Shown: positions 7,501-16,082, counted from the first letter of the stretch. The stretch is DNA of 64,000 nucleotides from Paenibacillus tyrphae (GCF_000722545.1 NZ_JNVM01000005.1:124001-188000), one strand, 5' to 3'. Notes: generated from the sequence alone by a model not told the origin. A program made the numbers and translations.

Positions 7501-9465
7501 ATGCCGGATTGGTCGTATCAGACGTTGTTTCGCCCGTTGTTGTTCGAACTGCCCGCCAAGACGGCCAGGGATTTCACGCTAGGCGCTATGGGCCTGCTCA
7601 GCAGACTGCCCGGGGGAACGCTGGTCATTAAGACGCTCGGGCATATGGAGTCGCACCCGATTCTGGAAAGCGAGGCGTGCGGGGGACTGCGCCTGAAATA
7701 TCCCGTCGGTCTCAGCGGCGGACTGGATGTTCACGGCACGGCGCATCGGGCGCTGGCTCAATTCGGGTTCGGCTTTATTGAGATCGGCCCGGTGACGGTC
7801 CGGGAAGTAACGGACGATCGTCCCATTCGGAGAGAGGTGTCCCGCGAAGCGCTGCTGTATCCGAACGTCGGCGTGAACGAAGGGCTGGAAAAGCTCGTCC
7901 GGTGCATGCAGCGCAAGCAGGGGCACCGGCTGCCGCTGATGTTCCGGCTGCGGCCGATGCCGGGCGCTTCACCGGAACAGGCGCAGACGGAGCTGCGGCG
8001 GATGATGGAGCGGCTTGCCCCTTGGGCCGCCGCGTTCTACATCGACAGCGTCGATACGGGCTGGCCGCCGGAAGAGACGGCAGCGTATCTAAGCGCGGTC
8101 CGGCAGGCGTCCCGGGAGGTAGCCCCGGGGAAGCCGCTGCTGCTGTACGTGGCGCCGGATGACCCGGCGGAACGGCTGAAAGCGCTGCTCGATGCGGCGG
8201 CATGGGAGGGCATCGTTGTGGGCGATGCCGTGCGGACGCCCGAGGGCTTCGTCATCGGACGGGAGGCCCTTGCGCCGGGCGTGGAACGGGTGAAGCAGCT
8301 TCGGCAGCTTGCCGGACCGGAGCTGACGATCGTTTTGGCCGGGGGCATCCACGAGCCCCGGGACGCGCTGCTGGCGGTGGAAGCGGGAGCGGATGGCGTG
8401 CAGCTTCACAGCGGGCTCGTCTACTCCGGGCCGGGGCTGCCGAAGCGGATCAACGAAGCGCTGATCTACGAGAAGGTGCGGGAAGCGGAGAGTCCGCCGG
8501 AAGCGTCCTTTTGGCGGGACTGGGGCTGGATGTGCCTGCTCGGCCTCGGCATGGTCATCGGCGGCATTTTGGCTTGGATGATCGCGGCGACGTCGGTCAT
8601 GCTGCCGTACGATGTGCTGTATCTCGGCATGGATCAGACGATGCTCGGACAGGCGAACCGCTGGCTGCTCGGCTTTATGTCGCACGACCGGGTCACGCTG
8701 GCGGGAACGATGATCTCCATCGGCATCTTGTATTACCAATTGGCCCGGCACGGGCTGAGAAAAGGGCTGCACTGGACGAAAACCGCCTTGACGACCTCCG
8801 GTCTGGTCGGCTTCAGCAGCTTTTTCCTGTACCTCGGGTACGGGTATTTCGACCCGCTGCATGCGCTGGTGGCGGCGGTGCTGCTGCCGATGTTCATTCT
8901 GTCCATGCGGACGCGGGCCGACCGGCCTTCATACGATCCGCCGAATGTGGCGAACGACCGGATCTGGCGGCAAGCCCAATGGGGCCAGCTTCTGTTCGTT
9001 ACGCTCGGCTTCGCGCTAGCCGTCGGCGGCGTCGTGATCGCAGGCGTCGGAATCACCTTCGTCTTCGTCCCGACGGACCTCGCTTATTTATGCGCTTCGG
9101 CGGAGATGCTCACGGACATCAACGAGCGCTTGATCCCGCTGATCGCGCACGACCGGGCGGGCTTCGGCGGCGCTCTGTTCTCGAACGCCCTCGCCGTGCT
9201 GATCATCGCTTTGTGGGGGATCGGCCAAGGCCAGCGCTGGGTATGGTGGACGCTCATGCTGGGCGGTTTGCCCGGCTTTTTAGCGGGCCTCAGCGTGCAT
9301 TTTCAAATCGGCTACACCGATTTCGTGCATCTGCTTCCCGCGTACTTCGCCTTCCTGCTGTATGCAGGCGGCTTGATTCTGCTGTATCCGTATTTGATGC
9401 GGCGGCCCGCGCGAAGCGGACCGTCGACAGACGCCGTGCTTACCCAAGACATCGTTCCCGAATGA
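7501..9465 (+). CDS. PyrD-like TIM-barrel domain fused to a multi-pass membrane domain
   Basis: This 654-residue protein has two parts. Residues 1-330 follow the class 2 dihydroorotate dehydrogenase fold from its N-terminal helix (LFRPLLFELPAKTARDFTLG) to the FMN-phosphate region (VLAGGIHEPRDALLAVEAGA, then VQLHSGLVYSGPGL). The catalytic loop, normally N-x-S-S-P-N-T, reads YIDSVDTGWPP, and the FMN-contacting Lys before the APD motif is also gone (LLLYVAPDD), so ordinary dihydroorotate oxidation is unlikely. Residues 345-640 hold about eight membrane segments and match nothing I can name. I start at ATG 7501 (GGGAG at 7490, and the PyrD-like N-terminus begins here) rather than ATG 7477. It has its own terminator. 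FMN binding is plausible; the function is unknown. Confidence 0.8.
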   Translation: MPDWSYQTLFRPLLFELPAKTARDFTLGAMGLLSRLPGGTLVIKTLGHMESHPILESEACGGLRLKYPVGLSGGLDVHGTAHRALAQFGFGFIEIGPVTVREVTDDRPIRREVSREALLYPNVGVNEGLEKLVRCMQRKQGHRLPLMFRLRPMPGASPEQAQTELRRMMERLAPWAAAFYIDSVDTGWPPEETAAYLSAVRQASREVAPGKPLLLYVAPDDPAERLKALLDAAAWEGIVVGDAVRTPEGFVIGREALAPGVERVKQLRQLAGPELTIVLAGGIHEPRDALLAVEAGADGVQLHSGLVYSGPGLPKRINEALIYEKVREAESPPEASFWRDWGWMCLLGLGMVIGGILAWMIAATSVMLPYDVLYLGMDQTMLGQANRWLLGFMSHDRVTLAGTMISIGILYYQLARHGLRKGLHWTKTALTTSGLVGFSSFFLYLGYGYFDPLHALVAAVLLPMFILSMRTRADRPSYDPPNVANDRIWRQAQWGQLLFVTLGFALAVGGVVIAGVGITFVFVPTDLAYLCASAEMLTDINERLIPLIAHDRAGFGGALFSNALAVLIIALWGIGQGQRWVWWTLMLGGLPGFLAGLSVHFQIGYTDFVHLLPAYFAFLLYAGGLILLYPYLMRRPARSGPSTDAVLTQDIVPE

Positions 9466-9482
9466 GGACGATGTCTTTTTTT
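9447..9482 (+). terminator. Terminator overlapping the PyrD-like stop codon
   Basis: AGACATCGT (9447-9455) pairs with ACGATGTCT (9468-9476), followed by a T tract. The left arm is made of the last sense codons of the upstream gene. Confidence 0.88.
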
Positions 9483-9583
9483 GCTACCACATGACAGGGG
9501 AAATAGGTTTTTGTAGTAAAAAAATGGCGAACGGGGAAAATAAACGGGACAGTGGAAATCATTCGCACAAAAGGTGGGGCAGC

Positions 9584-11491
9584 ATGATTCATCATTCTCT
9601 GGCCATCGAAGCGGTCATTATCGCCATTGTGATCGTAACCATGTGGTATTCCGTCTCGAACTTCATCAGCATCAAACGGATTATTATCGGCCGCCCGATG
9701 CGCCTGAAGGAGCTGAATGCCCAGCACAACAAGCTGTTTTGGATCATGGCGCTGCCGATCCTTTCCGCCGATTTATATTCGTCCGTATCGTACGGCCCGG
9801 AATCCGGAATGACGGAGCTTGCCGGACTCGGACCGGATGCCAAATGGGTGATTCTCCCGATTACGGCCTCGACGGTCATTTTGCTCGCCATTTTGATCGT
9901 TTCGTATATTATGGGAGTTCTCGCTTATCCGAACGGAGGCGGCGCTTACGCGATCGCCAAGGATAATTTTAAAAGGCCGCTGCCTTCTCTCGTTGCCTCC
10001 GCCTCCTTGCTGGTCGATTATATTTTGACCGTCGCCGTGTCTGTCTCCGCTGCCGTCCAAGCCGTAGCCTCGGCGTATCCCGCCATCGGGCCTTATAAGA
10101 CGGCGCTTGCCGTTTTATGCGTTGTTATGCTTCTGTTGGTGAATTTGCGGGGAGTGGCGGAATCCGCGACGATTTTCGCTTGGCCGACGTTCTTTTTTAT
10201 GGGATGCATGCTTTGGCTGATTGCCGCGGGGTTCCTCGACGAATTCCGCCATGGCTTCGTCCAGCCCCAGACGCCGAGCCTCGGCACCGTTCCCCAAGGG
10301 CTGACGCTGCTGCTGGTGCTCAAAGCGTTCAGCTCCGCTTGCTCCGCCTTGACGGGGATCGAAACCATTTCCAATGCGGTGCCCATCTTCCGGGACCCGA
10401 AACAAAGAAGCGCCGTCAAAACGTATCTGGCCTTGGGGGCGATAACGGGAGTTACGCTGCTGGGCTTTGCGTATCATCTATATGTGAAGGGGATTACGGT
10501 AAACCCCACCAATACGATGCTGTCGCAGCTTGCTCAAAGCTATTTCGGTAAAGGACCGCTGTACCAAATCATCATCTGGTCGACGTTTATCGTCCTGATT
10601 CTGGCCGCGAATTCCACGTTTACGGGTTTTCCGCAGCTGTCGGCGCTTGTGGCAAGCGACGGCTTTTTACCCCGGGCGCTAACGAACCGCGGAGACCGGC
10701 TGGGCTACTCGAACGGCATTATTTTGCTGGCCGGGGTCGCCATTATTTTGATCGAAATTTTCCATGCGCAGACCAACGCCTTGATTCCTCTATATGCCAT
10801 CGGGGTATTTCTATCGTTTACGATTGCGCAAATCGGGCTATGTATGCGTTGGATGAAGGTCAAAGGGCGGCTGTGGAAAACAAAGCTTGCGGTCAATGGG
10901 GTCGGGACAGTCGTTACCGCGATTGTCGCCATAATTTTCGCCGTCACGAAATTTGTGGACGGGGCTTGGATCGTGTTAATCGTGCTTCCCACGATTATTT
11001 TGTTTTCCGTCGCCGTTCGCCGTCATTATAACCAGGTCGCAGAGGAGCTGCGAATTGATCCTTCCCGGATGAAGCCGGAAGCTCACCGCGTGCGGACAAT
11101 CGTTCTGGTTTCCGGCGTGCACCGCGTCGTCTACCACACCGTTTCTTTCGCCAAAAGCTTGAATACCGATGTCACGGCGCTGTTCGTCGGATTTGACGAG
11201 GAATCGATTGAGAGGATGAAGCAAAAATGGGAGGAGTGGGGCAATCCTTTCCCATTGGTTACGCTCCGGGGAGAGTTTCGCTCCCTGCTCTCTCCGATTT
11301 CCCAATATATCGGCAAGCTGGAGGACAAGGAAGGCCATCCGGACCGTATTCATTTGATCCTGCCCCAGTTTATTCCGAGACGGTGGTGGCACAACATGCT
11401 GCACAATCAAAGCGCGCTGCTTCTCCGTTCCTGGTTTTTCAGGAACAAAGACGTCGTCATTACGACGGTGCCTTATCATTTGCGAAAGTAG
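9584..11491 (+). CDS. kimA: KimA-type (YdaO) potassium importer, APC superfamily
   Basis: This 635-residue membrane transporter closely follows B. subtilis KimA, a high-affinity proton-coupled potassium importer: LLVDYILTVAVSVSA, NLRGVAESATIFAWP, LKAFSSACSALTGIETISNA, NRGDRLGYSNG and the C-terminal HNQSALLLRSWFFRN are nearly the same. The C-terminal 170 residues form the cytoplasmic USP-like domain of the family. I start at ATG 9584 because AAAGGTGGGG lies just before it; two earlier in-frame ATGs have poorer sites. It carries an extra N-terminal hydrophobic segment (residues 5-25) that I do not recall in KimA. The short upstream gap has no room for the c-di-AMP riboswitch that controls kimA in B. 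subtilis. Confidence 0.9.
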   Translation: MIHHSLAIEAVIIAIVIVTMWYSVSNFISIKRIIIGRPMRLKELNAQHNKLFWIMALPILSADLYSSVSYGPESGMTELAGLGPDAKWVILPITASTVILLAILIVSYIMGVLAYPNGGGAYAIAKDNFKRPLPSLVASASLLVDYILTVAVSVSAAVQAVASAYPAIGPYKTALAVLCVVMLLLVNLRGVAESATIFAWPTFFFMGCMLWLIAAGFLDEFRHGFVQPQTPSLGTVPQGLTLLLVLKAFSSACSALTGIETISNAVPIFRDPKQRSAVKTYLALGAITGVTLLGFAYHLYVKGITVNPTNTMLSQLAQSYFGKGPLYQIIIWSTFIVLILAANSTFTGFPQLSALVASDGFLPRALTNRGDRLGYSNGIILLAGVAIILIEIFHAQTNALIPLYAIGVFLSFTIAQIGLCMRWMKVKGRLWKTKLAVNGVGTVVTAIVAIIFAVTKFVDGAWIVLIVLPTIILFSVAVRRHYNQVAEELRIDPSRMKPEAHRVRTIVLVSGVHRVVYHTVSFAKSLNTDVTALFVGFDEESIERMKQKWEEWGNPFPLVTLRGEFRSLLSPISQYIGKLEDKEGHPDRIHLILPQFIPRRWWHNMLHNQSALLLRSWFFRNKDVVITTVPYHLRK

Positions 11492-11552
11492 CGACAACCG
11501 GCATGCAATAGAAAAAACAAATATAAACGAAAAAATAGTTTTTGTTTTATGA

Positions 11553-11582
11553 TTGACAAAGTTTCCCTTCCGCGTTTATGAT
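11553..11582 (+). promoter_or_regulatory. Sigma-A promoter of the rtcB leader
   Basis: TTGACA (11553-11558), an 18-base spacer and TATGAT (11577-11582). Transcription would begin near 11589, about 330 bases before rtcB. Confidence 0.75.
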
Positions 11583-11618
11583 AACCGTATCTTGAATGGA
11601 GAAAGGAGGCCGATCCAC

Positions 11619-11708
11619 ATGATCCGCCATGATGTTTTGTTGTCCGACCGTTTGAGCGACAATCGCATACCGGAATTCGTTCCATCGGCCTCTACGGGCC
11701 CGACGTAA
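11619..11708 (+). CDS. Small ORF in the rtcB leader (29 residues)
   Basis: The ORF encodes a 29-residue peptide beginning MIRHDVLLSDRLSDN and ending SASTGPT. It has a near-perfect ribosome site (AAAGGAGG at 11602-11609), better than that of rtcB itself. It has no signal peptide and resembles nothing I know. Its ribosome site is one arm of the 9-bp stem that closes on the last codons of the same ORF, so translation and folding exclude each other. A leader-peptide role is likelier than a function of the peptide itself. It could also be a chance frame. Confidence 0.45.
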   Translation: MIRHDVLLSDRLSDNRIPEFVPSASTGPT

Positions 11709-11848
11709 GCGAGAGCAACCCCCGGCACGTTCATTTCATGTACGTTCCGGCAGGGTCCTTCGTTTGCATCGATACAACGGCATGAAGAGCAGCGCAGTGA
11801 GCTGTGAGCTTGCTCCATGCTATCGTACGCATAGACGCGTGACATGAC

Positions 11849-11878
11849 GACCGTAGGCTTATGGCTTACGGTCTTTTT
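11849..11878 (+). terminator. Intrinsic terminator before rtcB
   Basis: GACCGTAGGC (11849-11858) pairs with GCTTACGGTC (11864-11873) with one G-T pair and is followed by TTTTT. It sits 41 bases before rtcB, so it can only be useful there as an attenuator, unless rtcB has a second promoter in the short gap. Confidence 0.8.
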
Positions 11879-11918
11879 GCATTCATTTTTACCGGAATAA
11901 GAGAAACAGGAAGGAAGT

Positions 11919-13373
11919 TTGTCATCATTTATGTTTACTTACAACGATCAACCATTAAACGAAAAATATTACCGCAAGGTGCAGCTGCCGGCGGGCGATC
12001 TGCACGTTTTTGCCGGAGACAGGCTGTTCGAAGCGCTGGATTACAAAGTGTTCGACATGGCCAATAACAATCTGCAAATTCCGAACCGGCTCTACATGAG
12101 CTATACGCCGGACGTGCACGTAGGCGTCGGCACGTGCATAGGCACGACGGCGGTGTGGGAAGCCGCGAACGGCTACGTCTCCCCGTCGATTGTCGGCAGC
12201 GATATCGGCTGCGGGATGCGCGTTCACCTGACGAATCTGCACCGGGACGATCTGCAGGAGGTGAAGCTGCGGCGCAAGCTGGTCAAGGCGATCGAGAAGG
12301 TACTGCCTTCCGAAGAGCATGCCCGCGGGCACTTCTCAGACATCCGGCTGGAGCACGTGCTGCGCAAAGGACTGCACGGTCTCCCCAAAAAATACATCCC
12401 GGACGGCTACACGCCGAAAAAAGCGACGTCGCTCACGCATGTCGAGAACAGCAAGTTTGCTTTTGACGAGTCGCACTTGGACCGCCTGCCCGAGATGTAC
12501 TGGCACCGGTCCCACCGGCAGCTTGGGACGCTCGGGAGCGGGAACCATTTTGCCGAAATCCAGGCGATTGAGATTCACGAGGACAACCGCGCCATTGCCG
12601 AAAAATGGGGACTGCGCGACGGTCAGATCATCGTCATGATCCACTCCGGTTCGAGGGCTTGGGGTGGTGCGGTCAGCCAATACGGCGGCTCCGAGATCGG
12701 CAAATGGATGCGCCGCATGGGGACGGGAACGGCCGATCCGCGGCTGATTTTTGCCCCGCTGGATAGCGAAGCGGCTGCGGCTTACGTCCATCTGATGTAC
12801 TCCGCGCTGAATTATGCCGTGACGAACCGTCACCTGATCGCATACGCCATCCGGGAAGCGTTCCGGGATGTCTGTGGCTCGAAGTTCGAAATGACGACGT
12901 TGTACGATCTGATGCACAATTACGCTTGGGAAGAGACGCATGGCGACACGCCTTTATTCGTGCATCGCAAAGGGGCGACGAGGGCGCTGCCGGCGCAGCA
13001 TCCGGACAATCCGGAGCCATATCTGGCGACCGGCCACCCGGCCCTGATCCCCGGTTCCATGGGCACCTCGTCGTATTTGATGGTCGGCCAGCCCGGCGGG
13101 GAACGCAACTATTACTCGATCTGCCACGGCGCCGGCCGGATTCGCTCGCGCAGCGCGACGAAGCGGCTTGTAACCGTCGATCAGTTCGAATCGTCACTGC
13201 GCGTCGGAACGGCGGACGAAATCGTCGTCAACCAGCGTATGCTCGAGTCAATCATCGACGAATCGCCGCAGGCGTACAAGGACGTCGATCAGATTATCGA
13301 AAGCGTGGTCGGAGCCGGACTGGCGTCCGTCGTCGCCAAATGCAAGCCGCTGGCGAGCATCAAGGGCGTTTAA
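11919..13373 (+). CDS. rtcB: RNA-splicing ligase RtcB
   Basis: This 484-residue protein belongs to the RtcB family, which joins RNA ends carrying 2',3'-cyclic phosphate or 3'-phosphate to 5'-OH using GTP and Mn, in RNA repair or tRNA splicing. Visible marks are SIVGSDIGCGMR (metal-binding Asp and Cys), GTLGSGNHFAEIQ, MIHSGSRAWGG and near the end YYSICHGAGRIRSRSATK, which carries the His that is guanylylated in characterised members. The TTG at 11919 has AGGAAGG close upstream; the in-frame ATG at 11931 is the alternative. The gene lies behind the leader and terminator described above and 45 bases before an AAA+ ATPase gene, probably in one operon. Confidence 0.95.
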   Translation: MSSFMFTYNDQPLNEKYYRKVQLPAGDLHVFAGDRLFEALDYKVFDMANNNLQIPNRLYMSYTPDVHVGVGTCIGTTAVWEAANGYVSPSIVGSDIGCGMRVHLTNLHRDDLQEVKLRRKLVKAIEKVLPSEEHARGHFSDIRLEHVLRKGLHGLPKKYIPDGYTPKKATSLTHVENSKFAFDESHLDRLPEMYWHRSHRQLGTLGSGNHFAEIQAIEIHEDNRAIAEKWGLRDGQIIVMIHSGSRAWGGAVSQYGGSEIGKWMRRMGTGTADPRLIFAPLDSEAAAAYVHLMYSALNYAVTNRHLIAYAIREAFRDVCGSKFEMTTLYDLMHNYAWEETHGDTPLFVHRKGATRALPAQHPDNPEPYLATGHPALIPGSMGTSSYLMVGQPGGERNYYSICHGAGRIRSRSATKRLVTVDQFESSLRVGTADEIVVNQRMLESIIDESPQAYKDVDQIIESVVGAGLASVVAKCKPLASIKGV

Positions 13374-13418
13374 TATCGAATTAATCCAAAAACAATGAAA
13401 CGAGGAAATAGTTCTACT

Positions 13419-14738
13419 ATGAGTTCTGTTATTAAAATAAATGAAAAAGCAAATCATCCCCAGCCGATCATTACCGCTTCCGGCGACGGCTTACCGGGCC
13501 TCGAGCTCGTCGAATACGGCGATTACGCCTTCGTTATTCAGTCGATCCAAGCCCGGCTGGAGGGACAGTACCGGACCCGTTTTCAGCTATATGTCCAAGA
13601 AGATTACGGGCAAGATCTTTGGGACCAACTGGAGCGCGACATACAGGCGTCGAACCCCGACGTCGAGCGGCTTTGTGCCGTCTTCGATACGGTGGAGGCG
13701 CGCACTTTCACGTTCGGAGACGCGATGGAAGGGGAAGTACCGCGCATGTTCCCGTCGCTGCGCAACAACGTGTTCGTCTACCCGCGCTTCCGGGTGGCCA
13801 TGGCGCGGGTACCGATGTTCCGGCAGCATGGCATTTCCTGCGAGGATTTCATCTGGGCGGAATCCGATGCGGGCTTGGCTGAGTTCCTGACCGATATGTC
13901 CCGCCGGCAGCGGCAGTACGACCGGGAGCAGGTGACCGTATTTAAGGATACCCGCGATGGGCTGGACCGCGAGCGCGAATCGTTGACGCGCGGGGTAAGG
14001 CGTGACGAAGTGGTGATGAACGAAGGCGTGAAAACGGAAATTTACCGTTCCATCGACGAGTTTTTCGCGCAGGACCGGCACTTTTTCCAAACGTACGGTC
14101 TCCCCTACAAACGGGGCATTCTGCTGTACGGCAAGCCGGGCAACGGCAAGACGACCTTGGTCAAATCGATCGCGGGCAGCGTGGACGCGCCAGTTGCTTA
14201 TTGGCACATTACCGAGTACACGACAAGCGATTCGATTCAGGAGGTGTTCGAAGCGGCTGTCCGCATGGCCCCGATGGTACTCGTGATCGAAGATATCGAT
14301 TCCATGCCGGAGTCGGCACGGTCGTATTTTCTGAACACGCTCGACGGGGCGACCTCGAAGGAAGGCATTTTCCTGATCGGAACGACGAACTATCCGGAGA
14401 AAATCGACCCGGCGCTGATGAACCGTGCGGGCCGTTTCGACCGGGCCTACGAAATCAAGCTGCCGGACGAAGAGCAGCGCCGCAGCTATCTGCTGCTGAA
14501 GCGGCTGCACGAGCTTCTCGACGACGAAGCGGTGGCGGTGGCGGCGAGAGCGACGGAAGGATTCACCTTCGCGCAGCTCGGCGAGCTGTATGTGTCGGCG
14601 GCGCTGCGCAAGCATTACGAGCATACCGTTGATGTGGAGCAGCTTGTGCGCGAGATGAATACGGAGCTTGGCAAAGGCCGCACCCAGCTGTGGCATTCCG
14701 ATCAAAAATCGTCCCGGGTCGGATTTACGACCGGCTGA
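13419..14738 (+). CDS. AAA+ ATPase encoded with RtcB
   Basis: This protein of about 439 residues has an N-terminal domain of about 200 residues without recognisable motifs, then one classical AAA+ module: Walker A GKPGNGKTT, Walker B VLVIEDID, sensor 1 IGTTN and the arginine-finger region NRAGRFDRAYEI, with a C-terminal helical lid. It looks like BCS1/FtsH-type AAA proteins but lacks a membrane segment or protease domain. I prefer ATG 13419 (GAGGAAA upstream) over ATG 13395. Being directly behind rtcB, it may remodel an RNA-repair substrate or complex; this is inference from position only. Confidence 0.88.
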   Translation: MSSVIKINEKANHPQPIITASGDGLPGLELVEYGDYAFVIQSIQARLEGQYRTRFQLYVQEDYGQDLWDQLERDIQASNPDVERLCAVFDTVEARTFTFGDAMEGEVPRMFPSLRNNVFVYPRFRVAMARVPMFRQHGISCEDFIWAESDAGLAEFLTDMSRRQRQYDREQVTVFKDTRDGLDRERESLTRGVRRDEVVMNEGVKTEIYRSIDEFFAQDRHFFQTYGLPYKRGILLYGKPGNGKTTLVKSIAGSVDAPVAYWHITEYTTSDSIQEVFEAAVRMAPMVLVIEDIDSMPESARSYFLNTLDGATSKEGIFLIGTTNYPEKIDPALMNRAGRFDRAYEIKLPDEEQRRSYLLLKRLHELLDDEAVAVAARATEGFTFAQLGELYVSAALRKHYEHTVDVEQLVREMNTELGKGRTQLWHSDQKSSRVGFTTG

Positions 14739-14816
14739 GTATCACCGGAAGGTTCGCCCTCGTTTGCCGGAACGTGTTACAATGAGCTTACATTTCTGGA
14801 AACGAGGGTGATCGGT

Positions 14817-15464
14817 ATGGAGCAAGTATTTCGGGAACGGATCACAACGGAAGAGCAGCTGGAAGCCTTGCTTCCGGTCTTGGGAGGAGCACCGAGTAAG
14901 CTGGTGGTGGACAAAGTCATCCACGCGCTTGATGCGCACGGCAAAGCGTTTATCGCCAAAGCGCCGTTTGTCGCTGTCGCGACGGCCGACGCCGAGGGAC
15001 ATTGCGACGTCTCGCCGCGCGGCGATGCCCCGGGGTTCGTGCATGTGCTGGACGACCGGCATTTGTTCATCCCGGAGCGCCCCGGCAACCGCCGGATGGA
15101 CACCATTCATAACATCATCGCCAATACGCACATCGGCCTGATTTTCATCATCCCTGGCTTGGAAGAAACGTTTCGTGTGAACGGCAAAGCCTGTGTCACC
15201 CGCGACCCGGAGCTGCTCAAGCTGACCGCCGTGAATGGACGGGAACCTCTGATCGGCATCGGCGTCGAGGTGGAGGAATGCTTCATGCACTGTGCCAAAG
15301 CGTTCAAGCGGTCCGGGCTGTGGAAGCCGGACTCCTGGCTGCCGGAGGGCGATCGGCCGTCCCCTGCGCAGATCCTCGCCGCCCATGTCAAGGGCAAAAT
15401 AGAGATTACGGCGGATCAAGTAGATCAAATGCTGCAGGAGAGCTACACGAAGCGGTTGTATTAA
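14817..15464 (+). CDS. Pyridoxamine 5'-phosphate oxidase-family flavoprotein
   Basis: This 215-residue protein has a split-barrel FMN-binding fold: PFVAVATADAEGHCDVSPRGDAPGFVHVLD, then IPERPGNRRMDTIHNII and a strand IGLIFIIPG. It is of the type often annotated as MSMEG_1061-family, a group of F420- or FMN-dependent proteins without a settled substrate. A true PdxH role is unlikely because the pyridoxal-binding C-terminus is absent. The ATG at 14817 has GAGGG at the right distance, better than the GTG at 14808. It appears monocistronic or follows the AAA gene after 78 bases. Confidence 0.8.
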   Translation: MEQVFRERITTEEQLEALLPVLGGAPSKLVVDKVIHALDAHGKAFIAKAPFVAVATADAEGHCDVSPRGDAPGFVHVLDDRHLFIPERPGNRRMDTIHNIIANTHIGLIFIIPGLEETFRVNGKACVTRDPELLKLTAVNGREPLIGIGVEVEECFMHCAKAFKRSGLWKPDSWLPEGDRPSPAQILAAHVKGKIEITADQVDQMLQESYTKRLY

Positions 15465-15494
15465 TTTAGAGGTATTGGGGACAAAGGTGAGAAA

Positions 15495-16082
15495 ATGGAT
15501 ATTCAAGTGCTTTCAAGCCAAACAATTGAGCTTGAGCGAAATCGGGTAAGTATTTTGGGTCCGAACCTGGAGATGCACGATTGCACCGTAATTTCGGAGG
15601 CTGATGGGAAAGGCATGACTTTTGTCGGACTGAGGATGCACGGAGGGATTTTCCATCAAAAGCGAGCTTTGAAGGACTTTCACTTTCAGGGCGCACATTT
15701 CTCGCGTGTCAGGTTTATGGGCAATTATTTGGGCTGCGATTTTGGCGATTGGGATGACATAAACAGATCATCCGTATCAGAGTGTGATTTTTCATCTGCG
15801 CGAATGCACGAGTGCCGTTTGTTAAATTGTGACATGAAGGGGATTCATATTCCCAAATGGCCATGCTTTTGCTTATCTAATCCGGCGGAAGCACGGGATT
15901 TTGTGAACTCACAATCATGGCCGAAAAAGATCGGCCTGATTTTGGATATTTATACGGATGAGGATCGGGAATGTGTCGCTATGATTGGTGATGCCAGTGT
16001 GCTGGCTAAGGAAAGCGGCTTGCCTTTGAGTGAAGTACGTTCGCTATTAATGGTAATACCGGGAATTGATATTATTGACTGA
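15495..16082 (+). CDS. Hypothetical protein with pentapeptide-like repeats
   Basis: This 195-residue protein is preceded by AAAGGTGAG. The middle part alternates hydrophobic and small residues in a five-residue rhythm (FHFQGAHFSRVRFMGNYLGC, then CDFSSARMHECRLLNCDMKG), which suggests a short right-handed beta-helix like pentapeptide-repeat proteins. The C-terminal 70 residues look globular and are of unknown type. It opens an AT-richer island of small unknown genes, and a terminator follows. Pentapeptide proteins sometimes act as immunity or topoisomerase-protecting factors; nothing here proves that. Confidence 0.7.
   Translation: MDIQVLSSQTIELERNRVSILGPNLEMHDCTVISEADGKGMTFVGLRMHGGIFHQKRALKDFHFQGAHFSRVRFMGNYLGCDFGDWDDINRSSVSECDFSSARMHECRLLNCDMKGIHIPKWPCFCLSNPAEARDFVNSQSWPKKIGLILDIYTDEDRECVAMIGDASVLAKESGLPLSEVRSLLMVIPGIDIID

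Larger units (their letters stand above)
11589..11878 (+). ncRNA. Structured 5' leader with terminator ahead of rtcB
   Basis: Between a good promoter and rtcB lies about 290 bases of potentially structured RNA. A perfect 9-bp long-range stem (GAGGCCGAT 11606-11614 with ATCGGCCTC 11684-11692) covers the ribosome site of a 29-codon ORF and encloses a hairpin TTGTC...GACAA. Further hairpins follow around 11720-11755 (CCGG-ACGT arms) and 11787-11815 (GAGCA / TGCTC), and an intrinsic terminator closes the region. The layout fits an attenuator or riboswitch-like leader, but it matches no riboswitch class I can recall (not T-box, M-box, yybP-ykoY or ydaO). The regulatory role is inferred. Confidence 0.5.

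Noticed and set aside
8202..9494. 430-codon + strand frame inside the PyrD-like gene
   Set aside because: Arg/Ala/Gly-rich shadow of the real gene in the next frame, typical of GC-rich coding DNA.
9466..9583. Possible c-di-AMP (ydaO) riboswitch before the KimA-type gene
   Set aside because: The gap is too short and lacks the conserved sequence blocks of that class.
11576..11845. Minus-strand frame of 89 codons over the rtcB leader
   Set aside because: No ribosome site, no recognisable features; the + strand promoter, small ORF and terminator explain the region better.
13587..14705. 372-codon minus-strand frame opposite the AAA+ ATPase gene
   Set aside because: Antisense shadow; His/Arg-rich composition, no ribosome site, and the + strand frame has all AAA motifs.
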